64,000 bases of DNA from Eutypa lata (taxonomy: Eukaryota; Ascomycota; Sordariomycetes; Xylariales; Diatrypaceae): positions 682,001 to 746,000 of the forward strand of contig JAKULF010000014.1 of NCBI GenBank assembly GCA_022661535.1, given 5' to 3'. Shown here one piece after another: positions 47,817 to 60,503 of the stretch (position 1 is its first letter; every line of letters starts with the position of its first letter). Made by a program: the position numbers and the translations under genes. Below the pieces are notes generated by a model. That model did no database searches, had not been told where the DNA came from, and was given only the letters and a program-made list of their open reading frames with translations.

Positions 47817-50046
47817 CTTGCAAATGGTGAAGTGCAAATGATAGATTAGGAGAGTGTAGAATGATGAATTGAGAGTGTGTAGAAGGATGAATTGATAGAG
47901 TGTAGAATGATCAATTGAGAATCTATGCACAATGATGTGTTGGGGAAAGCGCACAGATACGGTGAATGAAAAGGAATTTAGAAATGATGGAATATGAAAA
48001 GTATGTAGAAGGAGGAAAGGAATCGGAAAAGGGCCGGAAGAGATTGTTGTTGAAGTATTATTAGTTTCTTAGATTCTGTGGAAGAGGGGTAAGGCTGATT
48101 AAGATTAAAGGCGGTGGAAACCTCACTGATTTGACAGTACATAAGTACCTATAATTACCTATTGATGACAATGGCATTAAATAGATAGGTGGGCTACATG
48201 TTAGAGAGGTGACCTGTTGATCTTAGGAAAGTAATAACAATATGTCACGATAGTGGGGCTAGGATGTTGTTCTAGGTACGAAAAGACATGTGATCGAGGT
48301 AATGTGCATTGATCCTGTATTTACTGCAGCCTGAAAGTCCTTGATAATCATAGATGATGCCTTATATTTATTAAATTAATCAGTAACTAGTCTGCTAGAT
48401 CACAGCACCTTTACGTGCTAACCCGTACGGGCCGGTGTGCTGCTGGATATAAACGGCTAGCCTCCCTTTGTTCTTGGACTGTGTTGATCTTGAACACATG
48501 TAGGATCAGTGAATAGTATACGACGACAAGTTGATGACTCATGGTTACTACAAAATCAGGTAATAATCCCTCCAACCTGACATATCACGGTCTGTCAACC
48601 CACCCTTGTTCAATAAGACAATAGGAACTAGTAGCTCTAGTGTATCGATCCATGATAGGTGATTTATTTAAAGTTTATGTATCGATGCTTTATTTATAGG
48701 AAAATCCTGCGAGTGAAGTTCATTGGTCAAGATGTGATAGAAATTAAACACAATTAACCACGATCAAGATATCCTATTCCGGTTTAGACCACATCCCTAG
48801 CGAATGAGATGCGTCTGATTGGGATCACTGTCAGTATAGTATTAGACAAATTCAAGACCCTTCGTACGAGTGAAGTTCATTTATATATTACTAGCTTGTT
48901 GTATGTTGCTTGCCAGCAATCTAGGTCTTAGGATAGTTGTTGTTCTACGTTGTTGAAGATATATCGTCAAACCAAACTACATATGCAGAGGATGTAAACT
49001 TAATATTTGTCACTATGCTGAATCACTGATAATTTTGTTGAAGCACTGGAGACGGTTTAAGAAGAATAGTATAGGACGTGGGACTGATTACAATATAACT
49101 GCATCTTGGATCCTGAAGACTGTCCAACTCAGTTACGGCAATGATTTACCATAGATGATTTAGGTTACCTAGTAGCTAGCTAACAGATTCTAATTGTGAC
49201 CAATTGTGCTCTAAAGGAACTTCACATTTTGTTGCATACTCTGATTTAACTCTGAAGGCATTCAAAGGTGGAAGTTTAGAACGCTAGTCACGGCATGCCA
49301 GGCTATTATTAGTAGCTTAACCCGAGTACCTAGATAGATATGTACGTATGTAGTCTGGGCAACCTGACGAGATACTGTGGTTTATAAATACATAAAGTAT
49401 CATAGATTATTCTTATACCTTACCTAATCAGTTCGCAGCGAGGAAACACAAGCTGACTACAGGTTTCCATCTAGTAATATATGGCTTGGTCTATGCTTTG
49501 ATAATCAGATAGGCACTGTTAAAAGAAGAAAATAATACAAACTCTCTTTTGTAGCATCAGGCCATTTAAGCGGTCTTAGAATGAAGCACATCATCGTTGT
49601 AGGCATATTAGGCCGGGTCATTGATTATCTTTCCTTAAAGCGGACAGACTTCTAGAGGCCCAAGACTACTAATAATAGCTGATTAACTTACCTTAGATTG
49701 AAATGGTAAAAGGAAAACTATAAAGATCGCAACCGCCGTTGGTCGTCAAGTTGAGTAGCAACCCCAAGTCCCCGGATCGCCAAGCCGGCTGATTGCCAAT
49801 ACGTCCAACGAAGCACCGCGCCTATTCAGGTAATCTCCGTTTTTAGCCACTAGGATGATGTAGACGACAGTTAGGGCATCGGCATTGCCTCTAGTCGAAT
49901 TGGATGTGTTGATATATGAAGAGTGCTGTTCGAAACATTCGTCTTTGCTAATCCTGCTTCGCTAATCACAGCAAGGTTTAGACTACTAAGTTGTGCCCAT
50001 ACGAACCACCTCCATTGTTAAGCACGAACTTCTAGGTATTTCCAAG
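47817..50046. other. gene-poor AT-rich spacer, 2.2 kb
   Basis: No gene. Upstream of HMG-3 there is a purine-rich stretch (about 47990-48030). Stop codons are dense in all frames. Confidence 0.4.
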
Positions 50047-51001
50047 ATGAAGGTCTCCCAAATCATCTCAACAGCTAGTCTAGCAGCCGTGTCTCTAGCT
50101 CAGACGCCACCGGGCTTCACGCCGAGCGTCGAGACCAAGCTAGAAGTGATCTTCGGCACCAAGGCGGTAGCGACCCCGGGCGACGCGTTCACGAAGACGG
50201 GTAAGATTCCAGAAGAATACGTTCGACCTTTCTTATTGGAAGTATCTAGACTAACAAACTCCTACCAGAGACTGCACAGCAGCCTTCGATCGGGACGACA
50301 ACTACCCTGAACGGGACTGCCTACCTATGGATGATGATTGGTGAGTCTTCTACATCCATTTCAATTTGTTCTGGCGCGGCAGAAGGGCAAACCACTGACA
50401 AGGTCTTAGATCTCGACGCGTACGCTCTCTTCTTCCCACTTCGATGCCAAAAAATAATAATACAAACTAACGCGGCGATAGATCGACCACGATGACGTAT
50501 CTGCACACCGTGATAAGGGACTTCGCTCCAGCAGCCGAGGCAGATGCCAACGGTGTATACCCGCTCACGACGCAGCAAACCGGTCCCGTGACATGGTTTG
50601 GGCCGGCGCCACCGGCCGAGAACCCTCCACGCCCGCACCGATACACAAACCGTGAGTGGCTTTACTAGGATCTTTTATATTTATTTTATGTTTCTAGTGT
50701 GTTCTACGTGAGATGTTACGCCCCTTACATAGGGCCGCTTGTATGCTACAGAAGAAAATCGAGGAATCAGGACCCCCAAATTGTGTTGCTGGATTATCTA
50801 TCTAGAAGTCGAAAAAGTGGCTAACTCTATACGCTATGTGTAGTGATCTGGGAGCAGCCCGATGGCACCGGCTGGGCCATCCCTCAGTCAGCTTCGTCTA
50901 TGATGCAGGCCCAGAAGTTCGGCTTCAACGTCGCGAACTTCCAGACCGCCGCTGGGCTCGAAGACCCTATCTCCGCCGTTTGGTTCAACGTCACGGGATG
51001 A
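50047..51001 (+). CDS. secreted PEBP-family protein with a 10-nt microexon
   Basis: Exons 50047-50200, 50269-50340, 50410-50419, 50482-50651 and 50844-51001 give 187 aa. A signal peptide (MKVSQIISTASLAAVSLAQT) precedes the phosphatidylethanolamine-binding protein fold. The fold is recognised by AYLWMMIDLDASTTMTYLH, then VTWFGPAPPAENPPRPHRYTN and LIWEQPDGT. The conserved DxDA element (usually DPDAP) is assembled partly from the 10-nt exon at 50410-50419: the flanking exon ends with G, the microexon supplies ATCTCGACGC and the next exon begins with A. Without it the frame breaks at once. The two flanking introns are GTGAGT...TTAG and GTACGC...ATAG with actgac and actaac branches. PEBP proteins bind anionic lipids or act as protease inhibitors; the secreted fungal ones lack a defined role. 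Confidence 0.85.
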
Positions 51002-51263
51002 GCTACTACAGGTAGGCGAGCAAGCGGGGAGAGAGAATACGATGAAGGGTGTAGTAACGTTCTGGCGTAGCCTATGTGACGCGCGGGCAGTAGAACGTAA
51101 CGGGGGCTATTGGAATGTGGTCAAAAGCGCGACGGCAACTGTACATACATAAAACTGTCAATGACACTATCGTAACAGTCTGAAATTGGAATGGAACTAG
51201 GCTATGATCTACGTGGCGTATAATGGGTACTGTACAACCCTAGACATACAAATGTACGTATTG

Positions 51264-53085
51264 TCACGAAGGAGGCGCACCAGGGAAGTACGATCCCTTC
51301 GGCAGAGAATCCAACGCATCGCGATCGATCTTATCTATGTCAGGGTAGCCCGAAACATTCATCAGGATGTCGAGGTCGGCAAGCAGGGCCTTCATCTCGT
51401 GCTTGACACCCTCCTCGCCGCCAACGGATAAAGCGTAGACCCACAGGCGTCCGACGAAGACGAACTTGGCGCCGAGCGCCAGGGCCTTGAAGACATCCGC
51501 AGCGCCACGGATGCCCGAGTCGAACATGACCTTGGGAATTTCGTCAGCTTAGCTCAGCCATCTTTTAACAAGCAGAGACAGAGACCAATACGACATGGAA
51601 ACAATACACAAAGTAGAGACAGAGACAGAAACAGAAACACGCGCACTCACATAAGTCCGATCCCCCACCGCGTCGACAATCTTCTCCAGCGCATCCAAGC
51701 TCGCCACCGCGCCATCGACCTGGCGTCCGGCATGGTTACTAACAACGATGCCATCAACGCCCATCTCAACGGCTCTGCGAGCATCGGCGGGGTGCTGTAT
51801 GCCCTTGATGCAGAACGGCATGCCCCCACTGACGCGACGCCACTGCTCCATGAGCCACGGGATGCGATCCCACGCAAACGAATGACCATGCCAGATATGG
51901 CCGTCGATCCAGCGAGCGCCAGCCTCCTTCGGCTTGGCCTCGGGGTCGACGCCCTCCTCTTCCAGCCTCTTACGGAACGCCTCGTCCTGCAGGCCGAGAT
52001 CGCCCGCCCCATGCTCGTGGTAAAACGCATAGTTCCCCGCCGCGACGTCGTCGTGGCGCCAGCCCAGCTGCCACGTATCGGTGGTGAGGAGTAGAGCGGT
52101 GAACCCGGCTCGCGCCGCGCGCTCCAACATGCTCAGGGTGACGGCGTCGTCGGGGCTCCAGTAGAGCTGGTAGAAGCGGACGCCCTTACTACCACCAGCA
52201 TCAGCACCATCACTACTACCACTACTACTACTACTACAACCCTCGTCATTCGCCTCAGCCACGTCCTCGATGCTGTAGCTGCCGGCCGAGCTGAGAGAGT
52301 ACGCGAGGTTGAGCTGGCCCGCGACGCGCGCCGGCGATAGCTCCCCCGTCGCGTGGTAGATCCGGTTGATACCGATGGGGGCGAAGCCCACGGGCGCGGC
52401 GACGCGGTGGCCGAAGATGGTGGTTGCCGTGTCGCGCGACTGGGTGTCTACTAGCATCCGCGGTACGATCTAACATATAGGGGAGTAGGTTAATTAGACG
52501 TCAGTGAGTAGTGAGGGAGAGGGTAGCGTTCTCGAAAGAGGCTTGGCAGGGTTCCATCAAACACCGCCAATATAAACTAGGTATATGGGCGATACGTATT
52601 CTTACCTGGTGCCGGTAGAAGGCAGCTCGATTCGCGTAGTGCGTCCATGAGAGGCCTGCGTTACTGGAGGCGTACAGCCTGCGTGGAGGATGAGAGTGTT
52701 AGGTATGTAATATCTACACGGATAGGCGTGTAAACCCAAACGCTTGAAGAGATAGATGCCATGCGGACGTATTTCCCTAACAGAGAGACAAGAAGTCCGC
52801 ATAGGCGCGGGACAAAAAAGTTGAAAAGGGGGGGCTCTAGCATACCATCCGCCTTTCGATAAGCGTTCCTCCGCGAGCTCGCGCAGCTTGTCGGGATCTT
52901 GTTTGAGGCATTAGCCAAGTGATCTCTTGCATACTAGGAAGTGACAGCTAGGTTATGAATAGCAACTGACGTGTGTTAAAAGGCGGGCGCTTTCCTTCGT
53001 TCGGGCCCCAGAATAGCTCGCGCTGATAAAGGCCCCATTGGGGTGTGCTACGGTTCGCAATGTTGGGGTTGTTTGGATCGCTCAT
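51264..53085 (-). CDS. FMN-dependent alpha-hydroxyacid oxidase (lactate 2-monooxygenase-like)
   Basis: Exons 53085-52971, 52897-52846, 52678-52606, 52469-51651 and 51530-51264 give 441 aa. Start MSDPNNPNIANRSTPQWG is the usual opening of the lactate-monooxygenase group. Later blocks: WLYASSNAGLSWTHYANR, APVGFAPIGINRIYH, SLSSAGSYSIEDVAEAN, FYQLYWSPD, ALLLTTDTWQLGWR, PFCIKGIQHPADA, GIVVSNHAGRQVDGA (catalytic His in SNHAGR) and VMFDSGIRGAADVFKALALGA (FMN phosphate-binding). It oxidises L-2-hydroxyacids such as lactate using FMN. A Ser-rich insert of about 16 residues (CSSSSSGSSDGADAGG) interrupts the protein near residue 130 and derives from an ACT-type trinucleotide repeat. Divergent from no close gene; 261 nt from the PEBP gene, convergent. 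Confidence 0.9.
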
Positions 53086-53674
53086 GCTGAAGTTGCTTCG
53101 TGTATTCTACGAGACGAGAGATGTAAGTTGTAGATGCTTGGAACTTCTTGTTTTACATTGGGTTCGCCTCCTTATTTTATACCTGCCTATGTACGTTGTT
53201 GCTCGAGACCTTACATCCATATTAAGCATACGAAGAGGCACCCGCTCACTACTGCTGCATGACATCATAGCCGGTCGAATACACAACACCAGGAAATAAT
53301 AATGACATGTACAGTCCATCACTTATTTCCACTACTAACAATCTCCGTAGGTCGGGACTTACTCACTACACTACATGCTGCGGATAACCGGTTGATGATC
53401 TTTCTGGAGAAGATTCCGAGCAAATTCCGAACAAGATGTTGCTACATATCATTGACGGTAGGTCTAGATATATTAGGGTACTAGATGTGCATGATGATGA
53501 TGTGAGACACGACCGAGTACTAATGATGTTTAACTAATAGGTATTTCAAATAAACCAATATCTCAACCTTTAATCCTCCAAATGGTACCCAAAACGCCGG
53601 AAGGGTATGCATATATCAAGAAGCTTCGACCGTTCCAAGGGCATAAATTCATTAGTTGTAGACACGTGGGTGCA
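53086..53674. other. intergenic region
   Basis: Holds the promoter of the hydroxyacid oxidase and the 3' end of the YTP1-like gene. No gene seen. Confidence 0.4.
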
Positions 53675-55340
53675 TCACCGCGCATTGCCATTTCCGGGCT
53701 TTTCCTCTTCGTCAAGACTATCTACGCTTTTTCGAGCCTTATTCTTTGGTGCGTCGTCGTCGTCATCGCTCATCAACCCTTCAAGCTCGAACTCTTCTGC
53801 ATCCCTAACCGGGACGTTCCCATTGAGACGTGGACCCAATCGACCCTCGGATGACTCCTTATCCGGCGAGTCAGGGGTCGTAGCATGGTCGTACACCCCG
53901 ATGAGCATGTGGACAAACAAGAAACTCATGAAGGCGAGAGAGTAGAGAATCAGGATATATGCGACGTGATCCATGCCTGACTCAGCGACAAGGTCCATCT
54001 GTTCTTCGTTCGCTCCCATAAATAAGAAGCCAGAGGCGTACAGAAGCTATTGTAATTGTGAGCATTATTATGATATACATTGGGTACACCATGAAGAACT
54101 TACGAAGATTGGAATATATTGGAAACTGTTTGCCTTGCGGCCGTCCTCCGAGAGACCATCCCGATCTCGGAGCACGAAGGAGATCTCGATGATCCTCGTG
54201 ATACCAACTCCCATCAAAGTATAACCAAATATCTTATGGGTTTCAGCGCTCATTGGCAGATCTTGCGGATGGGCACTCATGGCCCACCCTGTCATCAACA
54301 ATACAAATCCAGGGATGAAGTTGCGTTGAGGGCGACCGTCGCGGTCCTTACTCAGCCAGATACCTGCCAAACCGGCACACCACCAGATGATACCCATAGT
54401 AGTGTGCTGGTAGTCGTTCGCAACCCAGTTTTGGCCCCACCGGTGTTCGGTGAAAGTGTTGACGCAGCCCCAAGCAGCAATGACGACACTATCAAAGAAT
54501 TCCTGTGACCGGCCGCTGCGCTTGAGCCACAGCTGTCCGACGAGCAGCAGCAGTGTCAGGATGATACCGTACGCGATGAACGAACTGCCCATGATGAAAT
54601 GCGCTAGACACTGTCCTACGTGCTCGCCTTGGCAGAAGCCGAGTGCCGTGATGCCACCAAATACCATCTGGATCCAAGCGAGCACCGGCATCGCCTTGCC
54701 TAGAATCCCATGTCCTTTCTGGACCCAAGGTCGAATCCTGGCATTAATGCCCTTCTCGAGATGTAGCTTAAGGTAGACGCCCATGACGACCTGCAGGAAT
54801 AAGAGGAACGATAGCGGCGATGCGAATTTATCGTGAACGTTATGTCGGAACTGACGACCTTTGTGTAAATGGCCGAGGAAATACCCCAGAATCGAAATTA
54901 CGGTACCGGTTGATTGGACTGGAACGTGCCATCGCGATTTCACGATCTAATGGAAGGATACGCCGAGTCAGACAGCAGTCAAAGGAGTCAAATGCTAAGT
55001 GTTGAATAGAATACATAGCGTGTAATTCAGATTTGTATAGATATGTGTACTCACCCCAAGAATCATCCCAAAGGGAAATATTACACCCCAAGTAATCGTC
55101 TGAATAAATATGTGCACCCATAATGTTGTATCCTATTGTACCAATCAGCGTCGACGTTTCCCCCAAGACGAGGCGCTCGTCATTTGTTGTCTGGTTCTAA
55201 GAGCATACAATAGGGTCTTCCGAGATGGGCTTGCCCTCTGGAATCAAGGACAAATCGGCGCCATGTCCCTTGACGTAGGGCACCACGGCTAAACCTAGTA
55301 GAACTGTGTATAACGGGGCTAGCGACGACGTGGGCGCCAT
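53675..55340 (-). CDS. YTP1-like integral membrane protein (cytochrome b561-like fold)
   Basis: Exons 55340-55209, 55132-55055, 54946-54104 and 54046-53675 give 474 aa. The first 44 residues have a signal peptide-like segment, then TTLWVHIFIQTITWGVIFPF and GMILG, IVKSRWHVPVQSTGTVIS, and a His-rich loop with FLGHLHKGRQFRHNVHDKFA. Further on are GHGILGKAMPVLAWIQM, EHRWGQNWVANDYQHTTMG and HPQDLPMSAETHKIFGYTL. These fit the DUF2427 plus YTP1 architecture of fungal proteins with about ten membrane segments. Spaced His residues resemble heme ligands, but activity is not established. The C-terminal tail is acidic (SDDDDDAPK) and cytosolic. Function is unknown; S. cerevisiae Ytp1 is only noted as similar to electron-transport proteins. 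Confidence 0.85.
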
Positions 55341-57230
55341 CTTCCAATATATTCTATTCTAGTAACTCGATCGATCTCGCAATTGTATTACTCTGCTAGT
55401 TGTTCGTGTGTATCGTATCGCTACGCAAGATTTCAACGCTGGATCGAGGGGGAGATCGAGAGGAGATCGGATGGCGTGCGCAGACGACCGGGGATAGTAA
55501 GGAAAAGCTGCAACTACGAAAACGTACGCGACAAATAGCCGAGAAAAGGACAACTAGATTTCGACTACACAACTACGTTGACCAGTCTCAGTATTTCAGA
55601 GACCTATGTCGGATCCATAGAGAATTTAGGAATAGAAGAATTCCGAACAGTAAGATTCACCCGAAGGGAACTGTCAAGAACTTTTGGGGGCTCGGATGTC
55701 CCGCTCTGTCCCCCACAGGAGGTGTGTGTGTGTGTTCTTTTTCATCGGCACCGGGATGACCAGGATGATAGGATGGAATCCATTCCTACGCTAAATATAA
55801 AGGTCAATTCTTAGTAATCCTTGTTAGGTTTTCTTGGCGTACCGAGCTTCCCGAATTAGCCATTGCACTTTCTCTGATTCCCCCAGAATTTAGGACGATG
55901 ATAGCGTCAGAAAGTCCCGTTTATAACGATATAGACAACTATGGATATTCGGATACACGGCATTTTAGTAACCTATCAATCTAGATTGGTCGATCTTATT
56001 GATTAGACGGGGTGCTACTCTACAATGACGCGTCTCTTGCCTGAGCAGTAAGTAATTTAGATCAGTACCCGCAAATCCCGGACTAGCCAAGCCTATGCGT
56101 AGAAGAGGCTCTTGGAAGAGGCTCTTGAGGCTGTGAGTTTCTGTATTGTAATTCATCCATTCGTAAGGAATAGATACCTAAGCACTCCTGTTTCTACAAT
56201 AAAGCATTGTAGAAGTGCAGCAACTCCAATGTGCCTCGTGCGTGCTTACATGCTGCGGTAGTACAGGTCTGCCAAGCGATCAATACCTAACTTAGGCGTT
56301 CTTTAGTCTTACGTAAGATGAAGCTACGAAGCGAAGGGGATATCTCCATCCATACTGAAGTCTAGAGCTAGCCTCTAGAGCCTTACATATCTAAAACAGG
56401 ACAATCAGACACAAGGCATAGGTAAATAATAGGTAATGTCATAATCGATGCTTGGTTCGCATCATATCATCTTCCCGTGAAACGGCTAGAGGTAGAGGTC
56501 AAGTAAGGAATCGAGATTCTCTGATCTGATGAACACTTCTAGGTGTGTACCCCTGTCATAGCTATATTAGCCTTAACAAATCTCACCTGTTATATCTAAG
56601 TCCATTATTTTACCGATGCTTTGTCGTTGCTGTACCTTCTGAAACGTTGAAGGGTCGAAGGGTCGACATCACGTGGCCAGAGAATGGAGGTAAAGAAAAT
56701 GGAAGCCTTTAAAACAGATCAATGTCAGCAACCTAGATTACTCAACGACGTCATTTTCGGAGATCCACCAATTAAGGGCTTCAGTTCACGATATCAAGAT
56801 CGAGCCTTACTGTTTGCGGCCGTTTAAGACTACAAGGGTCACTCCAAGGGGTCTTTGTATCATAATGTCTGTCAAGAAGTCGGGATGGCTTGGGGCTTTG
56901 TTCGGCCCGGAAGCCAGACAAAATCCCGTGTTGTTCGTCGTCCTTCAACTTCCTTTACCTCCTTTCACGACTTTGCCACCACGAGTCTTATATGAGGCAG
57001 TTTAGAGTCAAGGGTCCGAGATGGGGGTTTTTGTCCCTTTCCCAGGAGCCCAGGAAGTCCTAGGATCAGTCATTATATTGGAATAGCTAAGCTGTCTGAA
57101 GAGAAAAGCCACTATTCTGCAATCCAAGTTACCTTGAATCTCCTGTCTTTACCACTTTCTCTCAAGTTCTGAAGAGAATCTTTGAAAGCCTTTTTTATCA
57201 TAATCCCATCATCATCCACTCGCTTCCACG
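55341..57230. other. gene-poor region, 1.9 kb
   Basis: No gene. A (GT)n run is at 55724-55737, and GAAGAGGCTCTTG is directly repeated near 56102-56128. The pyrimidine-rich region before 57231 is the WSC gene leader. Confidence 0.4.
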
Positions 57231-58070
57231 ATGTTCACCATCCTCACCATCACCCTCGCTCTCTTCGGCAGCACTGCCCTCGCGGCCTGGGAGGGCACGC
57301 TGAAGAACAACGCGCAGACGGGCAACCTCAAGTTCCTGGGGTGCGCGAACGAGATCGACGGGCGCGCGCTGACGGGGCTCAGCTACTCGGGCGAGAACAT
57401 GACGGTCGAGAGCTGCCAGGGCTTCTGCCAGGCCAACAACTACTGGATGTCCGGGGTCGAGGCCGGGCGCGAGTGCTACTGCGGGAAGTTCCTGGCGAAG
57501 CCGGCGGCGTTCCGCGAGCCGGCCGCCTGCGACATGGCCTGCACGGGCAACGCCAAGCAGAAGTGCGGCGGCTGGGGCCGGGTCTCCATCTTCAACAACA
57601 CCGCCTACAAGGGCCCCAGCGCCCCCGGCTCCGCCGGCAACTACGACTGGAAGTCCTGCTACATGGAGCCCCAGTGGGACCACGCGCTCACGGCCCTCGT
57701 CCTCGCCGACGACAAGATGACCGTCGAGAAGTGCATGACGGCCTGTGGGGCCGCCGGCTTCAAGTACTGCGGTCTGGAGTATGGTCGCGAGTGCTGGGGC
57801 GGTAACACCCTCGATACCAAAAACCTCCAGCTCGCTAACGACCCCAGCTGCGCCATGCAGTGCGATATGCCGTGCGGCGGAAACCCTGCGCAGATGTGCG
57901 GTGGCAGGGCTACGGTTGGTGTCTATCAGAAGAAGGGTACCAAGAGAGACGCAGACACCTCGGAGCTGGATGTTGATAAGGTGCGGGCCATGAAGGGCCG
58001 CTTCGTTAGGGTTCGGAGACCGGTTAAGGAGGTGGAGCGAGAGGTGCGGGAGGGAGAGGATGAGGATTGA
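57231..58070 (+). CDS. secreted protein with two WSC domains
   Basis: Single exon, 279 aa. Signal peptide MFTILTITLALFGSTALAAW, then WSC domain 1 (about residues 32-122: FLGCANEID, YSGENMTVESCQGFCQANN, EAGRECYCG, CTGNAKQKCGGWGRVSIFN) and WSC domain 2 (about 137-230: SCYMEPQ, DDKMTVEKCMTACGAAG, LEYGRECWGGN, CGGNPAQMCGGRATVGVYQ). WSC domains bind carbohydrate in fungal wall sensors and in secreted enzymes. No transmembrane segment or catalytic domain follows. The basic, charged tail (RFVRVRRPVKEVEREVREG) is unusual. Secreted or wall-associated, possibly an adhesin or effector-like; this is inference. Extremely GC-rich. Confidence 0.93.
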   Translation: MFTILTITLALFGSTALAAWEGTLKNNAQTGNLKFLGCANEIDGRALTGLSYSGENMTVESCQGFCQANNYWMSGVEAGRECYCGKFLAKPAAFREPAACDMACTGNAKQKCGGWGRVSIFNNTAYKGPSAPGSAGNYDWKSCYMEPQWDHALTALVLADDKMTVEKCMTACGAAGFKYCGLEYGRECWGGNTLDTKNLQLANDPSCAMQCDMPCGGNPAQMCGGRATVGVYQKKGTKRDADTSELDVDKVRAMKGRFVRVRRPVKEVEREVREGEDED

Positions 58071-60503
58071 GTTGGGAGAGGTTTAAGATGTGGGCGGTTT
58101 TCTACATCCTGTGAGAGATAACGGTATATTATCGGTGGATTTATAAGGGGGATGTCGGTTATTTGGTTGAAAAACGGGTACATAGTGGAGGACTCTCCTA
58201 TCTCTGTATTATTCACCTTTTTAGTCCTTGTCTATAGCATAGCAGACTAGGTCTCAAGGCAAGGTCTTTGTCTCTTAACTCCATATTATGGAAGCTCGAG
58301 AGCGTATGTTATCTCTACCAAACCAGTCTATTTCTTACCCGCTTCCCTATACATGTCTATTCAACTTAGGCAGGCCCAGACGTCCTCGTCAACCACCATT
58401 TCAAGATGGAATGCGAATAACAAACATCAAGGTATTTGAGTCATAGATAGCCATGATGACAAATAAGAATCCTTATTATGACTCCGAGAGACGTTCCCGT
58501 CTGATTGTGTCGATTGTGCGATGCTATCGAGCCGGCCAGCGTAATTGATTGCCGAATGCCCTTCGTAACACGAGTTCATGAAGGGTAAGAATAGGTGCCC
58601 TTTATTCAACAGTTATAGAGAAGTGTTTTGAAACAGCATCACATCGAAGCACATATGCTTTCCTTGTTTGCCTGCCAACCTTTTTTAGTAGCGTATATAG
58701 CAACTTGGCGTATGGTTATCATGTCACAGTCCAGTCACGCACTTAGCATATCTCTTAGGTTTTCTCCTATATATTTATTACAAGCCCCCAAGTCAAGAAT
58801 ACTATCTCGTCCATGAGTACCATTATACCATCAGGAACCAGGCCAATTAAACTAGCATCCTCTTCACTAATACCTTATTCACTTACCACGGGTATCCCCG
58901 TTCTCTTATTATCAAGCCAAAAACTTTATTCGAATACGGCGCTATCTATCCTGATCGTCAATTAATCAGACAGCTAGCTATGGCCTTTGTATTTGCGAGA
59001 GGCACAGAGAAAACGCAGCATACACCAGGCAAGAAGCGCCACGGCCTAGGACGGGGAAATTACCACTTGCCACCGGCGCTCCGGCGGATTTTGCGGAATG
59101 GGAGGCCGAGAGGACGGACAGGTATTAACTAGTACTTACTTATCTGCTCAACACTTACATGGGCTGACATCACCTATCCGTCTATCAACACCACTGTCTA
59201 ACATAACATAGCAAAAACTCCATGATGGTTGATTGAATTAAGGGAGAGGCAGTGAAACCGCTAACTGATAATGGGGGCCCTGTATTTGCTCCCCCGTCTT
59301 CACAGAGCAAAACAGCGGTTCTAGTTATAGTGCCGGTTGTGGTAGTGCTGCTATTCCCACTACTGCCGCTCCACCTCCCCGGGTACGCGTGATCAATACA
59401 GAGGCCTCATGGGTGGATTTCTCCGTATGTATAAAGGCATCGTGCCCCTGTACCTTCCCTTCAGCTTCATCCACTGGAGACGTCGTGTAGTTTTATGTCT
59501 CGTGTTTCCCGTCACCACCCGTGGGATAATTTTCTAGAAAGGGAGTTGTCACACTCAAGAACATTCTATTAATATGCACGCAGAGCGACTCGAGTGTCGA
59601 AAACACCCCTCCTGGAGGTTTTCGCCGGTTGGTGCGGCGAGTCTTCGGGAAACTGAGAGCACGCTTTGGCGGACGGCGGCGGCGGGAAAATGAAGTATAT
59701 ATGGAGAGTTGGCAACCGGGGTCTGGTCAAGGCCCCCCTCGGAGACCCGTTAACCGTGGTACTGTGGATCTCACGGATATGACGTAGGAGGTAGGCTTTG
59801 TGTTAATACAATATATATTTATTATGCATGTATTACGTTCTGGTGGCATTTTGGTTACAGCCGGGGCTATTTAAATACCAAATATGCTTCCGTATTTCTA
59901 TTTCCGAAGAGCTTTCCTTTGTTTGGCCGGTTGGCATATGTATCTTGACCTAATGCAACACAGCAGAAGCACCCCATGCAGTAGTGTGCCAGCGTACCCT
60001 AGGGTTGTTCATGATCGATTCGATCGAGTTTTAGCTATTTGTCGATGGAAATTAAAAAAGGAGACGTCGAAATATAACCCCAAGAGTTGCCTCGCCCACA
60101 TCAAAATAGATCCCTTGGAGGACAAAAAGCATTTTACCTACATAATAATCGTAGTGTTCAAAGCGGCTACACCTGGACGTCCCAATACAATGTTTTGCGT
60201 ACAAAATGTCATTGCACATATCCACTACCATAGTCTCTACGAGTTCGTGGGCGGACGCGAGGACAATACTAGCGAGATCTTCCCCGACGACGCCGGTAGG
60301 GCAAGAGATGTTAAATAGTTCTACATGATATTATGCACCTAAGCAATGGACACAGGTAAACCATAGAAGGACCTTGGCTATCATAGGACTGACTACCTTG
60401 TTTGTAATAAAGATTTTGAAGAAAAGTTACTTTACAGTAAGTACCAGAAAGATAAGACACTGGGCGCCCCAATAACGAGTTGATGTTCGACACGACATAA
60501 CCA
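58071..60503. other. gene-poor region with one possible small gene
   Basis: Mostly stop-rich. At 59440-59790 a TATAAA (59440-59446), an ATG at 59495 and a GC-rich, Arg-rich open stretch at 59584-59787 ending in TAG look like part of a small gene, but exon connections are unresolved. The frame at 59884-60318 is not recognised. Confidence 0.35.

Noticed and set aside
31000..47820. The window as a canonical MAT locus
   Set aside because: HMG boxes are of the MATA type, but no SLA2, APN2 or alpha-box gene is seen, and there are three copies instead of one idiomorph.
50320..50500. A frameshift in the PEBP gene
   Set aside because: A 10-nt microexon between two GT-AG introns restores both the frame and the conserved DLDA.
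59884..60318. 144-codon open frame
   Set aside because: AT-rich with no domain or plausible promoter; possibly chance.
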